Assembly (NCBI RefSeq): GCF_001640805.2 | Contig: NC_066836.1 | Location: 3,668,071 to 3,732,070 of the forward strand | Source: Lates calcarifer | Taxonomy: Eukaryota; Chordata; Actinopteri; Centropomidae | Reading direction: 5' to 3' | Length of the DNA stretch: 64,000 nucleotides | In this document: in pieces, positions 26,371 to 37,480 of the stretch | Layout of the letters: the number at the start of each line of letters is the position of its first letter | Position numbering within the stretch: the stretch's first letter is position 1 | The notes under the pieces: model-generated | Databases searched by the model: none | What the model was told of the DNA's origin: nothing | What the model saw: only the letters and a program-made list of their open reading frames with translations | Program-made: the position numbers and the translations under genes

Positions 26371-26979
26371 TTGCTCTTGTATTGTGACGTTGAGGCTGCT
26401 CGGTCACTTACAATAGACAGAGTTTCTGTCTTGTGGAGTAACAGTACATCTGTCCCTGAGGTACAAAGGAAGGAGGACAGCTTAACAAATAACATGAGCT
26501 GATGGGAGAGATGAAGGATGGAAAGAGGGAAATGGGGAATACATTACATTTCAAGTCTCATTTGTGGAACTCCAGCAGATATGAAAATGTAGGAGCCTAA
26601 TAAATGAAGGATAAAGTGTTCTAATATGCACAATCAATTCAACATCCCCAGCCTCCACAATACAATGTAAAATATATTGCAAGTGATTGAAGAGCTTTGT
26701 TCCACGATGAGATGGCCACCATTAGACACCATTATACTCCAGCTCTTACAATATGATTAACAGCCAAACAGACAGGGAAGAGCGAAATCATGATCTTGAG
26801 ACGGTCTGATCCCTCAGGGCTCCTGACTTGTGTCTCGCCCGGCCACTTGAAATACAGCACGGCCTCGGTGAGGTCACCACACCACACACAAACGCGCGCA
26901 CACACATCGGTCTATCACTTCAAACAGCTTGGACACACAACTAATGGCAAAAGGGCCTTTTAAAGTGGCACACTTAAGC

Positions 26980-27225
26980 CCAGCACATTCCCCCCATACC
27001 CATAATGCCTTATTTATGGCCCCCTGGCTCACTATAAAACCAGCCTGTGTCAGCAGCTGGCTGCAGGACCTCCAGGGATTAATTCACTTCATGCCAGAAC
27101 GTAGCCTGCACCCTCTCCTCCCTTCTCCCTCATTCAGTTCCACCAGGGGCTTGGTCCTCTCCACAGCACCATGACAGACTACGTCGGCTCTAAGCCGACT
27201 AAAATGTTTTTAATGGTAAGGAAAA
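26980..27225 (+). promoter_or_regulatory. Promoter-like segment with TATA-like box, ATG and splice donor
   Basis: A TATA-like CTATAAAACC lies at about 27032-27041, preceded by CCTTATTTATGGCC and followed by an E-box CAGCTG at 27055. About 137 bases later comes an ATG at 27171 with a reasonable context (CACCATGA), an open frame of 15 codons beginning MTDYVGSKPTKMFLM, and a donor-like ATG|GTAAGG at about 27216. The arrangement looks like a first exon, either of a nested transcript or of an alternative pard3 start. I do not recognise the peptide, and no downstream partner exon was found, so it may be coincidence. The frame also contains a 7-bp inverted repeat (GTCGGCT/AGCCGAC). Confidence 0.25.
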
Positions 27226-28784
27226 GATTTGTTTTTAAATGTAGCTGTCTCAGTGTGGGCATGTTTACAGTCTGCATCTCTGCCTCCCGCCTCCCCAGAC
27301 TGCATCCCTTCATCTCCTCCCAAACACTCCGTCCACTCTGATCTCTTTGAAGTCTTTACGGAAGACCCTCGTAGGACCCTTCCTCGGCCTTTTGTGCTTT
27401 CATTCTTATCGCTCCTCTCCTCCATAATTCCTGCTTTAATCTCTAAATATTTCCCTCCTATCTCTCAGTCCTCCTTTCATTCATCCCTTGACTTGTCACT
27501 ATCTCCCATAACCTCTTCAGCTCAGCCTCTTCTCCTTCTTGAATGAAAAATGATCAGAATTATATATTCTGAATCAGACAGACAGCCTATCTCTCCTGCT
27601 CTTTCCTACTCACTGTTTTTCACATCCAGAGAGGTTATGTCCACTCTCTGAATAATGCAACACAGACTTTTAAGCCCTGTTCAAAGTTTTGAATTGAGGT
27701 GCATCTTGGATGATCTAGTCACAGTATTTGACATATTTAGTATGAAACAGATACAGGTGACAAATTAACAGACATGGACATTTGTTACAGCCTTCACCGT
27801 CAGAAAATCTCAACCCAGACTTCAACAACAAGGAGCACTGAAGCTGGTCTTAAGGCTTTTTTTGGCACAACACCTCAAAAACTGGTGGTTTTTCCTTTAA
27901 TTTGTCACCCATCTGAAACGTGTACTACACTGAAGGACTGCCCAGTCAGTACTGTACAATTCATATACCTCGTTTACCCACACCTGTATGGATTTGTTTG
28001 TGGTTTTCTCACCATGCAGTATGTCAAAGTATAATTTGAAACATACTGAGGCTGTTAGTCTAATTATTATCTTTACTTGGAAAAACACGTCACCGTTAAA
28101 TGTTCGGAGCTGTTTTTCTGTTTTCTCTTGTTCCCGCCTCCTGCTTCCTCCACCATCATCCTTCCTTCACACTTGGCCTGTGTCCTCCCCCCTTCATCCT
28201 TCCTTCCTTCTTTGCTCCTTTATCTGCCACCCTCAACCTCATCTCTTACCCCCCCCCACCACCCACCCCCATCCTTTTCTCACCGCAGCCTTCAAAAGCA
28301 GCTCCCATCTAGGGATCTTGACAGCGTTCTCTAGACAGCAACCAGCCCCCCAGAGGGATTTGAACCGTGGAGAACCGTGTGACGGGTGTCTGCCAAAGAC
28401 CGTGTGACACCCTCTGAGTTTTCCATGGGTGCTTTTTGATGGGCTGCACTTGTCTTTCATGTGGGCGCATGTGTGTCTCTCTGTTGCATCAGGTAGAGCA
28501 GGAGATCTGTGTGCGTCTTCAAAGACTCCTGTCTATTATGTATTAATTGTTTTTATGTTTTTCCACCATATGATGGCAGTTGTTTTTCGTCATGAACACA
28601 CATTATTGCAGACACGGTGGAACAATAAGAAAAAAATCTTCTAGTCAACCATCTGTTTACTAAACACAACAAGACCCACTGAATGTTAAAAGTGGGTCTT
28701 AATAAATACAGGAAACCAAAATGGCACAAGCTGTGCCTGTTCAATGGATGGAAATATTTCATCCTCAATTCTTCTTGTTTATTT

Positions 28785-28905
28785 TCATGGTTAATCGGTT
28801 TAACATTATTTTCTTTTCTTTTGTGTGGTTAAGAGTCCAAACCCCAAAGATAATCAAATTCCAATAATACAAACAAGAAAAAAAAACAAAATATTAAAAC
28901 CTAAA
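28785..28905 (-). repeat. Decayed teleost interspersed repeat (shared family), copy 5
   Basis: 'AGAGTCCAAACCCCAAAGAT' (near 28830) is the inverse of the ATCTTTGGGxTTTxGACTxT block seen near 1587-1603 in copy 1. Only a fragment is recognisable. Confidence 0.45.
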
Positions 28906-31900
28906 AGCTCTGCGTTTTTGCATAAATTGTTTCGACCAGCTCCAGTTCAAATCCAGAAATGTAAAGACAACAACATGAACAAAAATGTAGGGAATTAGTA
29001 AAGAGCAGAGATAGCACATCCATATGCACAAGTGCATTCAGTGTAGACTCCCTTCCCTGCCTGTATTCTTTGTCCACACACATACACACACCCATCTAGG
29101 CCTCCACACAGTCTCCCTCTGTCAGGGGACGGCTGTAGCCACTGCTACCTAGTTAGGAGATGTTTTGACAGGAGTCTGGGAGCTTTGTCTGGCAGGAAGC
29201 AGACAGTAGCCTGGGTGGAGAGGGTGGGGGATCTTCCAGTCAGCCACTCCAGGGGATTTACTGTATCACCTGCCCGCATCAGAATGCACTGTGGCCTTTC
29301 ACAGCTCCACCATACAGGCTAGACTTACCAGGCAGTTGAAAAATATTTCTTTCTGAGGTCATCTCTTTGGTGCGTAAGTGTGGATAGTCAATGAGAGGCT
29401 CCTATTATGTCATCAGTTGACTTTCATCAGTTGGTGTAAATCAAATTGACCTCTTATCCTGAGAAAGTTAGCGTGGCCAGGGTGTCTGGACTTCATGAGG
29501 CAGTTTCATCAGGTCTGGATAGCAGATATCTTCAGACAGCTCATATATATGTATTCTAACTCACAGCATCATCTGTGTTTATGTCCGTATTTTGTAAGAG
29601 AATGCTTTACTCCCCAAATGCTTGAAATATAAAAATCATTTTGCTGTCTTTAGTTTTTCAACACACATTCAACAGTGCTGTTTTTCTGCTTCTACAGTTG
29701 TTGAAGACTATTGAAACAGTATTTACTTCCAATATTATCCAGTAACCACAGCAGCAGCGTTTGACATAAATATATTGCATGTTATCACCACTGTAATCTA
29801 CTTAAACTACCTCACTACCCAACCCTTACACACTCACAGAAGACAAATGATGACAAATTGTAATCTATGCCACTTGGCCACCCCCTTTTTTTAACTTTAC
29901 TTCTCAAACTAATTTCCCCCTGACTCACCACAACCCACAGAATTTCCACCTGTGAACAGTCCCGTTCGTCAGCACAACTGGGAGTTCAGGCCGCATCGAT
30001 TTGAAAGCCAGGAAGAGGTGGAGAGGGGGGAAAGAAAGAGGAAGCGTCTGTACCCTGCTGATGCTATGGGTATTTCATGGTGGGCCTCCTTTGAAACGTT
30101 TGTCTGGAGGAGAAGCAGGAAAGTCTTTATGTGTGTCTGTAGCGCCTGGTAGCGTTCTCAGCTGCAGCTGTGTTCTGTGGGATCCTTTGGTGGAGCACAG
30201 GGAGGAGGGTGCCCAGGATTTCCTTCAAGAATAACTGCAGGAGTCCGGAGATTTCAGCGAACAGATACAAAGTCAAACAACTCAAACATCTCTGTCACCA
30301 GGAGAAGTTAACCAGGAGTTAATGTTTAGAGTGAGAGAGTGATATTAGCTCTGCAGATATTCCATAAATAATCTTTGTGGTTGAAGCAAACCACAATATG
30401 TAGAGTTGAATAACCATAGATTTTCTAGCCATGCAGAGACGTTGTGTCTGAAGATTAGCACTGTTACAAACAGTAACTATGTGGCCATACTAGCCTACAG
30501 GTGTTTATTAAAAAGAAGCCAGGATCAGTGTAGCTCAGGTTCTGCTTCGCCTTTCAAGTTTGCAAGATACCACACTTCAGCTCTGCAAATCCTATGGCTG
30601 CTTTTGACTCCACTCAGTGTGTGTTGACTCAGTGAGGCCATTTCTACATCCACAGCTCGTCCTCTGAGAACTATGTGTGAACGCGTATCTGCATGTGTGA
30701 GGGTTGGTGATGATGTTAGAGGACCAATCAGTAACACTCATGTGAACTGTGGTTATTGTTGATCTTATCGTGGTTACACTTCTTTTGTTTTTGTTTTGGA
30801 ACAAAACAAAGCTGAAAGATACCAGTGAGCTTGCATCAACATGTACTGTTTAAGGCAGCATTCAGTCCGACACCAGCACAGAAACACAGGCCCCTTATTC
30901 ATTCTGCTCAGTCAGATGCATGCAAGCACACATTCATCTCACAATTGTCATAACAAAAGATAAAGTGATTGACTTTTGGGCATCTGATAAACCTTCAAAC
31001 TCATGGATACATTACTCAAACTGGACTTCCCAGATAACATGTCATGTCTCACCAGTACCTGACACATAAAAGCCCCTCAGCAACGCAGCCATTGCATTTT
31101 TAATGCAAGGCTGTTTTCAGTCTGAACGCCCACTAACAGAAAAGTTCACTGCATCTGTGACTTTTATTGCAGTTTGGTAAAAACTCAAGGTCTCAACCAC
31201 CGAAGAGAAAACTGTGCTTTAAAAATTATATAACAAAAATGAATCCAAGGTATTTGTTCCCATCTTATTTTTAGAGAAGTAGCTGTACAGCTTCAGGTGC
31301 TTACAAAACAGAAGTGTGATTTGGTGTTTTTCTTTGTATTTATGCACAAAATCACATTTGTTTTGGTGGTCTGGAAAACATGTCCTTGCCTCCAAAAGCT
31401 ACTGTATATTGAATATTTCATGAAGCTGGTGTGTAGAGACCCAGTTTTTAATGAATGCTTGCTGAACCAGTGCTGCACTTTAGCTGCATTCCCAAGAGGA
31501 ATTGTTTGGAAAAAACAAATTTTTATGCTGTTTTTAGCCATTATGAGAGTCACAGTATACTGGTTGGACATTTTAACATCTTTGTTATGACTAAAATAAG
31601 ATAATGTGTAACAAACATACAGTATATGTGCAGTCTTGGAACACAATCATATACATATCTCCTTTTTAAATCTGGCAAACTAGACTACTACCAATGTAAT
31701 ACATCTGGCTGATCAACATGTCGTACAGAATTCAGTGTTAGGAGCTCACGTTTTCAGAAAGTAGTGAAAAAAAGTGTCTTAAGTGAACGTGAGAATGGGC
31801 TCTTGTTTTGATCATGGGTTTGCCAAATTCCAGCCTCTCTCTGAGTGGTCGCCCTGGCACCTAGGACATGCATTACTACAGCAATCATGCATCAGATACT

Positions 31901-31999
31901 CACTCTTTCTCTCTCAAAATTGCCTGCTGTCACAAGATGCCTCTAGTCTCATTTTCCTCTGATGCAGCCCCGAAACAGAGGGAAAAGGGCCCCCTGCCT

Positions 32000-32470
32000 T
32001 CTGATGATAATGGATCCTAATTTGACTTAGATTATGATTTATCAGATGCTGCTGATGCTTCCATGGGCCAGTATTATACAGCTCTCTGAAAATGGGAACC
32101 ATTACAAGTGAGACGTCCATCCGTCACCCCCCAGGCACTGTGACAGAGAGAAAGAGAGAGTACCATACGAGCTGGACCATGATGCCTGCCCCAGAAATTA
32201 GGCCGCTCCAATTCGATTTCCTTTCTCTCTCTCAATGTCATTCCCTCCTCCCCTCCTCTTCATTTCTTCCTGCTCTCCTTCCTCCCCAGACCAGGCCGGG
32301 CCAAAATTATCAGCCGGCGTTGGAGATATGCATCAGTCAAACCCTTACCTTTCTCACCAAAACTGGTATTGGAATTTTAATTTAGACTCGCTCTACTTAT
32401 TTCCTTACAGTCGCCTCAGCCGCCCGCAGCCCAAATGACTGCTATCTCGCTATTTCTTTCTCTGTCTCGT
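32000..32470. promoter_or_regulatory. Candidate conserved non-coding island
   Basis: Two complex blocks (about 32000-32130 and 32290-32440) flank a pyrimidine-rich spacer. The second block is AT-rich but non-repetitive, with TATGCATCAGTCAAA and GGAATTTTAATTTAGAC words. No coding signature is present. The call is by appearance. Confidence 0.3.
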
Positions 32471-34469
32471 CCCTCATTTCCTTTCTCTGCCTTTAAAAGG
32501 TGATCCATTCTGCTGCCATAGAAGAGATGAATCCTTTCGCGGGTTGCTGTGAATAATGTCACACTCAGACTGTCGGCTTTCTAATGTACAGATCATTGTG
32601 GCAGCTAGCTAACGTAGGCAGCGTTGTGTGCATCGTTCTTTGATGCATACAAAGATAAATCATCTTTTTTGGCTTCAGTATTAGTCACCGTTATTTTTCC
32701 CAATATTTTCCCAATCTGAAATGTCCAATTCCTTCTGCACTGCAACCATCATCACTATACTGGAGGGTACAGGCCTTACAAGAAGATCCACATAGGGTTA
32801 AAGTACCTAAGACATAGAAACGTTCTTCACAGGTCTGTTTTCAATTGGTTCTGCAATTTTGGACCCCAGTCGTTGTCTTCAGGGGTTAGACATCATGTTG
32901 CTTACTGCTATTTTTCACCTGCCAGTATTGAGGTTCACCTGGAGGCAGTAACACGTGGCATCGTACCCTCTGCCTCCACCCACCACTGTGGACAGACCTT
33001 TGGTGGTGAAGTGGTACTTCGCTGTGCTGCTTGTGCACCCACCAAAAAAGCACATTTTAACTTCAGTTTCCTAGTCTTCAGAGGTAGATACTGTTTTTTT
33101 AATGCTGATGTTCAACCAGCTTGAAGTGCCTAGATTTAAGTTAAAGAAAATACAGTATTGGTCACACCTCTCATCCTCTGCTACAGTCATGTAGCCAGTG
33201 CTAAACCTTTAATATTTTAGACCCCATTCTTACTTCCACTGTTCAAAGAAAGAAAGAATCTTTAAGAGACTCTCTATGATCCTCTGCCAGGATGAAAAGA
33301 CAAGTGCCAAAGAACTTGTGCAAATGAACTTTATTCATAAGTTTGAAAAAGTCAGGCCTTGTTATCAATGTTGAGTTTAGCTGAGACCTCATAAAAATGT
33401 AAAAAAGAAAGTTTGACTCTTTAATGCCTCCCTAATCCACTGCTGATAAGACAGCGCACTCACCCTGCTGGTTTGAAAATCCTCTCCTCTTCCCCTCACA
33501 CTTTCATCTCACACTTTGCGTCCTCAAACTCTGCCAGTAATTTGCACAACCTGTAGGAAAACATAGCTCTTGTGGGCACAGGCAGGTTGAAACTAGTTTT
33601 CACTTCTCTGCAGAGTTGTTAAAGCACCTCTACAAGTTAATGGGCTAGAAGAGCCTACTTTACGGCCATGTTGACACAGAAAGGAATAATTAGTGCAATG
33701 CTGGCTGTGGTAAAGCCATTAACTCAGAAGACCCTTTATCCAAACCTTGTTGCCTGGTTACAGTTTCCCCAGGTGACTGAATGTGCTGAATCATGGTGAT
33801 CGGCTGTGAATCACAAAGACTAGTGGCCTACAAACATTACTTATGATTGGTGGGATCATAACAGCATTGTGAAGCTCAGATATATTACAGTAAGTGGCTT
33901 ATCTGACAGCACGGATCTGTTCATTGACTGACTGGATGGTGTGGTGTGATGGATGACGTCTCCTGTTAACCCTCAAGTGATATGTAGGGAAGAGAGCAAT
34001 GGTGATATAGATAGAGCAAGACTGTGAAGGTATTTCTGAATAGAAAGAGACTGACATGTTTCAAAATCAGAAAGAAGAACTGAGATCCTGTTGTATAATT
34101 GTAGGCAATTTCCAAAGTTCTCAAACCGTAGAGCAAGGAAAGAAAGCACCAATCAGTCAATGCAGTAATTCTTCTGGTTAGGACCATCTCCAAATAAAAG
34201 CTGGTTCCATGACTAACCATGATACTGTACCAACAGGTCATGCATCAAGACAGTGGAGGATTTACCACCAATGTCAGCTTTGTTTAGTCACAATAATGGA
34301 TTTGTCTGTATGAAACAGAGGCGTGGAAGACTTGGTTTTTAGTACATCTGATTTTCCACTGAGAACATCCATGAGATTAGATCCAACACAATCTGTCCTC
34401 ACTTTAATCCTGATGTGAAGTTCAATCTCAGAATACATTATAAAGAACATACTGGAAGGGTGTTTTGAA

Positions 34470-34880
34470 ATGGGCTTTCAATATTTGTTGAAAATGGGAT
34501 TGGAGCCCCTGCTAAACCACAAGCGAAATGCCTCTGCAGATATTACAGTGACATATTCAAATGTGGCTCCACCACACAATCCGATGGGGATTTGAGTAAT
34601 GAAACTTAAATGGCCCACATAGGACACCATGCTCCCCACCTTCGTTAAAAGTAGGGCAGGATTACAGATATCAGGAACGCTGTCCAATTTATTTGCTTGT
34701 AACTGAGCAGGCCAGCATCGATACGCTGATGTGTGCAAGCATGAAATTGGCCCATGAATTAAAAGGAGGCATATTGCTGTGTGCCACGCCATTAATGCCT
34801 CCAGTGGCGCCACAGCTTGAAATCGAAGACCAGTTACCCATCTTGCCTTGAATGTGCATGTGTGTATGTGTGCATGCATT
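34470..34880. promoter_or_regulatory. Candidate conserved non-coding island
   Basis: About 400 bases of complex, GC-balanced, non-repetitive sequence with homeodomain cores (ATTAATGCC, GAATTAAAAGG) sit between AT-rich flanks. By chance the reverse strand is open for 133 codons, but the translated protein has no domain, no sensible composition and no splice context. An enhancer-type element is more likely than an exon; this is inference. Confidence 0.4.
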
Positions 34881-35579
34881 AATATCAGTCAAATATTATA
34901 TTACCATCTCCAACATTTCTGACCCACAGTGCCCCTGGAAAAATAGAGATGCCCTATAAAACTGAAAACCAATTAAACTCAATCTGTTCCGTCGATGGAT
35001 TCCAGTGTTTACTGTCTGCTTTGCACAAGTGTTGACACCCCGTGGGATTGCTAAGGCTCAGGATGAATGCTACTGTATGTTTCAGGACGGCATCTGTGTG
35101 AGGCTTCATGTGCTTCATGAAATTAATCATTTTTAGAAAAGTGGTTTACTGTTGGATTGAAGAAAACAAATGAGTTGCTTGTTGTGTAGAACAGTATACT
35201 ATTTCTCTCTCTTGGTGTGAGAGGCAGTGTTTAAACTTTAGCTCTTAAAATATTGAAGAAGAAAGTGTAAAGTTACCGTGTTATTTGTCAATAAACCTAC
35301 AGATTATGAAAGAAGGCAGTCAACTTATGTATCCATTGTTGAACCAGCTGAAACAAATTTCCAATGAGTCATCGTACATTAACTTGGACTATGACTAATG
35401 TCAATTAAAAATGTGTATTCAAATCCACCTACATTCCCCTGGAGAAGTGCAGTTGCTGTTAACACTGCCCGGTGACCGCTCCTCCTACGGCAGAATTACA
35501 CCAACTTAACTAAACTACCATGTTTCTCTCCTGATGAACATACACACTCACACACAGAAATACACACTCAGCCACTAGG

Positions 35580-36070
35580 CTTGGCACAACACGCCGGCAC
35601 CGCGCCAGTGCTGTGCCCTCTGAGAAGAGAGCAGTTTGATCCGAGCCGGGCCGTGACGTGCAGATGGTGTCTGATTCGGCCCCGGTTGTAGAACGTGTTA
35701 GCTAGATTCATTAGCCTCTTAACTTCCCTGTCAACACAAGCTCTTACATAGAATGAGAAATTCTGCCTGGCTGTTTATCTTTGCATACTAAATGATTTGT
35801 TTGTGCAGTTTATCAACATGCAGTCCCACTTTTCTCTTACTTAGTACATGGACATGATGAGGCAAATGTCAGGGATTTGGTAATGAGTTGCTAAGTGTGG
35901 TGATATTGTATCGATTGGCATCTAATTGCCATGTTTCTGCAGATCAATTTGGCTCTATCAGTGTCTCAGGGTTAAGCCCATGTAATCCAGAGTAAAAGCA
36001 AGATCGGGTTAATAAGAGCCTAAATGGCCTCAGACACAACAGACACAGTGTCCTCCTGGCCCTTCTAATC
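35580..36070. promoter_or_regulatory. Candidate conserved non-coding island
   Basis: A GC-rich head with many CpG (about 35590-35700, GCCGGCACCGCGCC type) is followed by complex AT-balanced sequence to about 36060. There is no exon. The local CpG density is high for this intron. Confidence 0.3.
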
Positions 36071-36233
36071 TCTCCACAGCATCAACAGACACCACTAAGG
36101 CTGTGAGTAGTCAAGCATCTGAGCTAATCCTTTTCTAACCTTAATGCATCCAGAGAATATCAACTGAACATGCTCGTTCTTGTTCAGCAACACCAAGACA
36201 CCATATACATTATGTATTAACTAACTTGTTGAA

Positions 36234-36267
36234 AATAATAATAATAATATAATAATAATAATAATAA
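36234..36267. repeat. (AAT)n microsatellite
   Basis: About eleven AAT units with a single interruption (AATAT) are visible directly. Confidence 0.9.
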
Positions 36268-37249
36268 CAGACGTCTGGATATTAAAATGTAAACCAGCAG
36301 CTTCTAGCCTTTGGTGTTTTTGCTTTGTTCTAATTATTATATTTTATTTTGTGTCATGAAAATGCAAGTACCCAGCCCTCGTGGGCTTATTAGACACCAA
36401 TTAAACAGTTGCTGTGGTGAAACAACACTTGTCAGACAAGAACATAACTTATTAAATAAAACATTAATTGGCAAACTATAAACTTTGTCCCCTCTCTGAA
36501 GCTCTTCAAATAAAATCTGCCACAAAAAAGGCTCCTGAAAAGGCTTCCTAAAGCATAACCCAAGTCACTTATAATAATAAGGTTGAGTACCTTAACATAA
36601 GTGCTCACATAGATTTCTGGATAAATTCTGTGTCTACACTACTGTAAACATTAGTGGCAATATGTTGGCAATTTAGCTCTGTGCCATACATCAACAGAAC
36701 CTCTGCCTATACATTGTGCTGAATGTGATGAATATTACTGGGAGTATTATTACATATTAAAAAGGTACATTAATCATCAAAATAAAGATTTCACAAGTAA
36801 AGATCTTCACAGTATCTATTTCCTGATCTGTATAAGTGTGTGATTGCATGAGAAAGCAGTGCGGCCCTTGTGGTTTTGCTGCAATAGAGAACAGGGACTC
36901 TGCCATACAGCAGCTCACAGATGGAGCGTTAGCCGCTAGCACAAGTTAGCAAGGGCATCAGTCTCCCTCCTAGCTGTCTGTGAGCCTTCGATCAATAGAC
37001 CTGGATTATCATCTTCAGCATCTCAGTTCATTTTTCACAGCAGAGAAAGGCTCCACCAGCTGCTCTCTCATTGTCAGAGGATGTAGGGCCTAGTTCCCCC
37101 ATCTGATAAGATTACAGAAACTAACCGCCACAGCTGCTGCATTCAGGGGGACACACGTATTCACGACATGCACTGGTTTCTTACTCTGTGTATCGGTGCA
37201 TCAGTAAATGTTTATTTAACAGGCTGGCAAGCTAGTCAGTACAACAGTC

Positions 37250-37480
37250 ACATTCGAGATGGGAATCCCATGACTACCCATGCTTAATTAAATGTTTAAT
37301 TAAGACGGTGGCTTTTAATTAAAAAGTTGATTATTATGAATTAAGGATTATTGGCAAATGAAACAGATAGGATATCACAGAATACAATTCTCGTCTTATT
37401 AAAAGCAAGGTGTGATTTTGTATGAATCTGCAACTGGTAATTTGCATTAGGGCAGAAAGATGCCCTTTAATTTAAAGAGA
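37250..37480. promoter_or_regulatory. Homeodomain-site cluster, candidate enhancer
   Basis: Three perfect TTAATTAA palindromes start at 37284, 37296 and 37315, followed by further ATTA-containing words (GAATTAAGGATTATTGG near 37338) and TTTGCATTA near 37440. Palindromic TAATTA sites are typical of paired-type, LIM-type and other homeodomain proteins that bind as dimers. The sites are seen directly; enhancer function is inference. Confidence 0.45.

Larger units (their letters stand above)
20001..30000 (+). other. pard3: pard3 large intron, segment 3
   Basis: No pard3 exon is present. Visible contents are a polypurine tract (about 20157-20300), candidate regulatory islands at about 21180-21440 and 23330-23890, interspersed repeat copies at about 23930-24110 and 28785-28905 (both inverted), a (TTTG)n run near 25727-25746, a degenerate AT-rich tandem array (about 25860-26370), a promoter-like segment (about 26980-27225), and pyrimidine-rich tracts near 27280-27545 and 28120-28300. 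Remaining sequence is AT-rich and unremarkable. Confidence 0.85.

Noticed and set aside
28077..28407. Pro/Ser/Leu-rich frames
   Set aside because: They come from a pyrimidine-rich tract; no protein signature.
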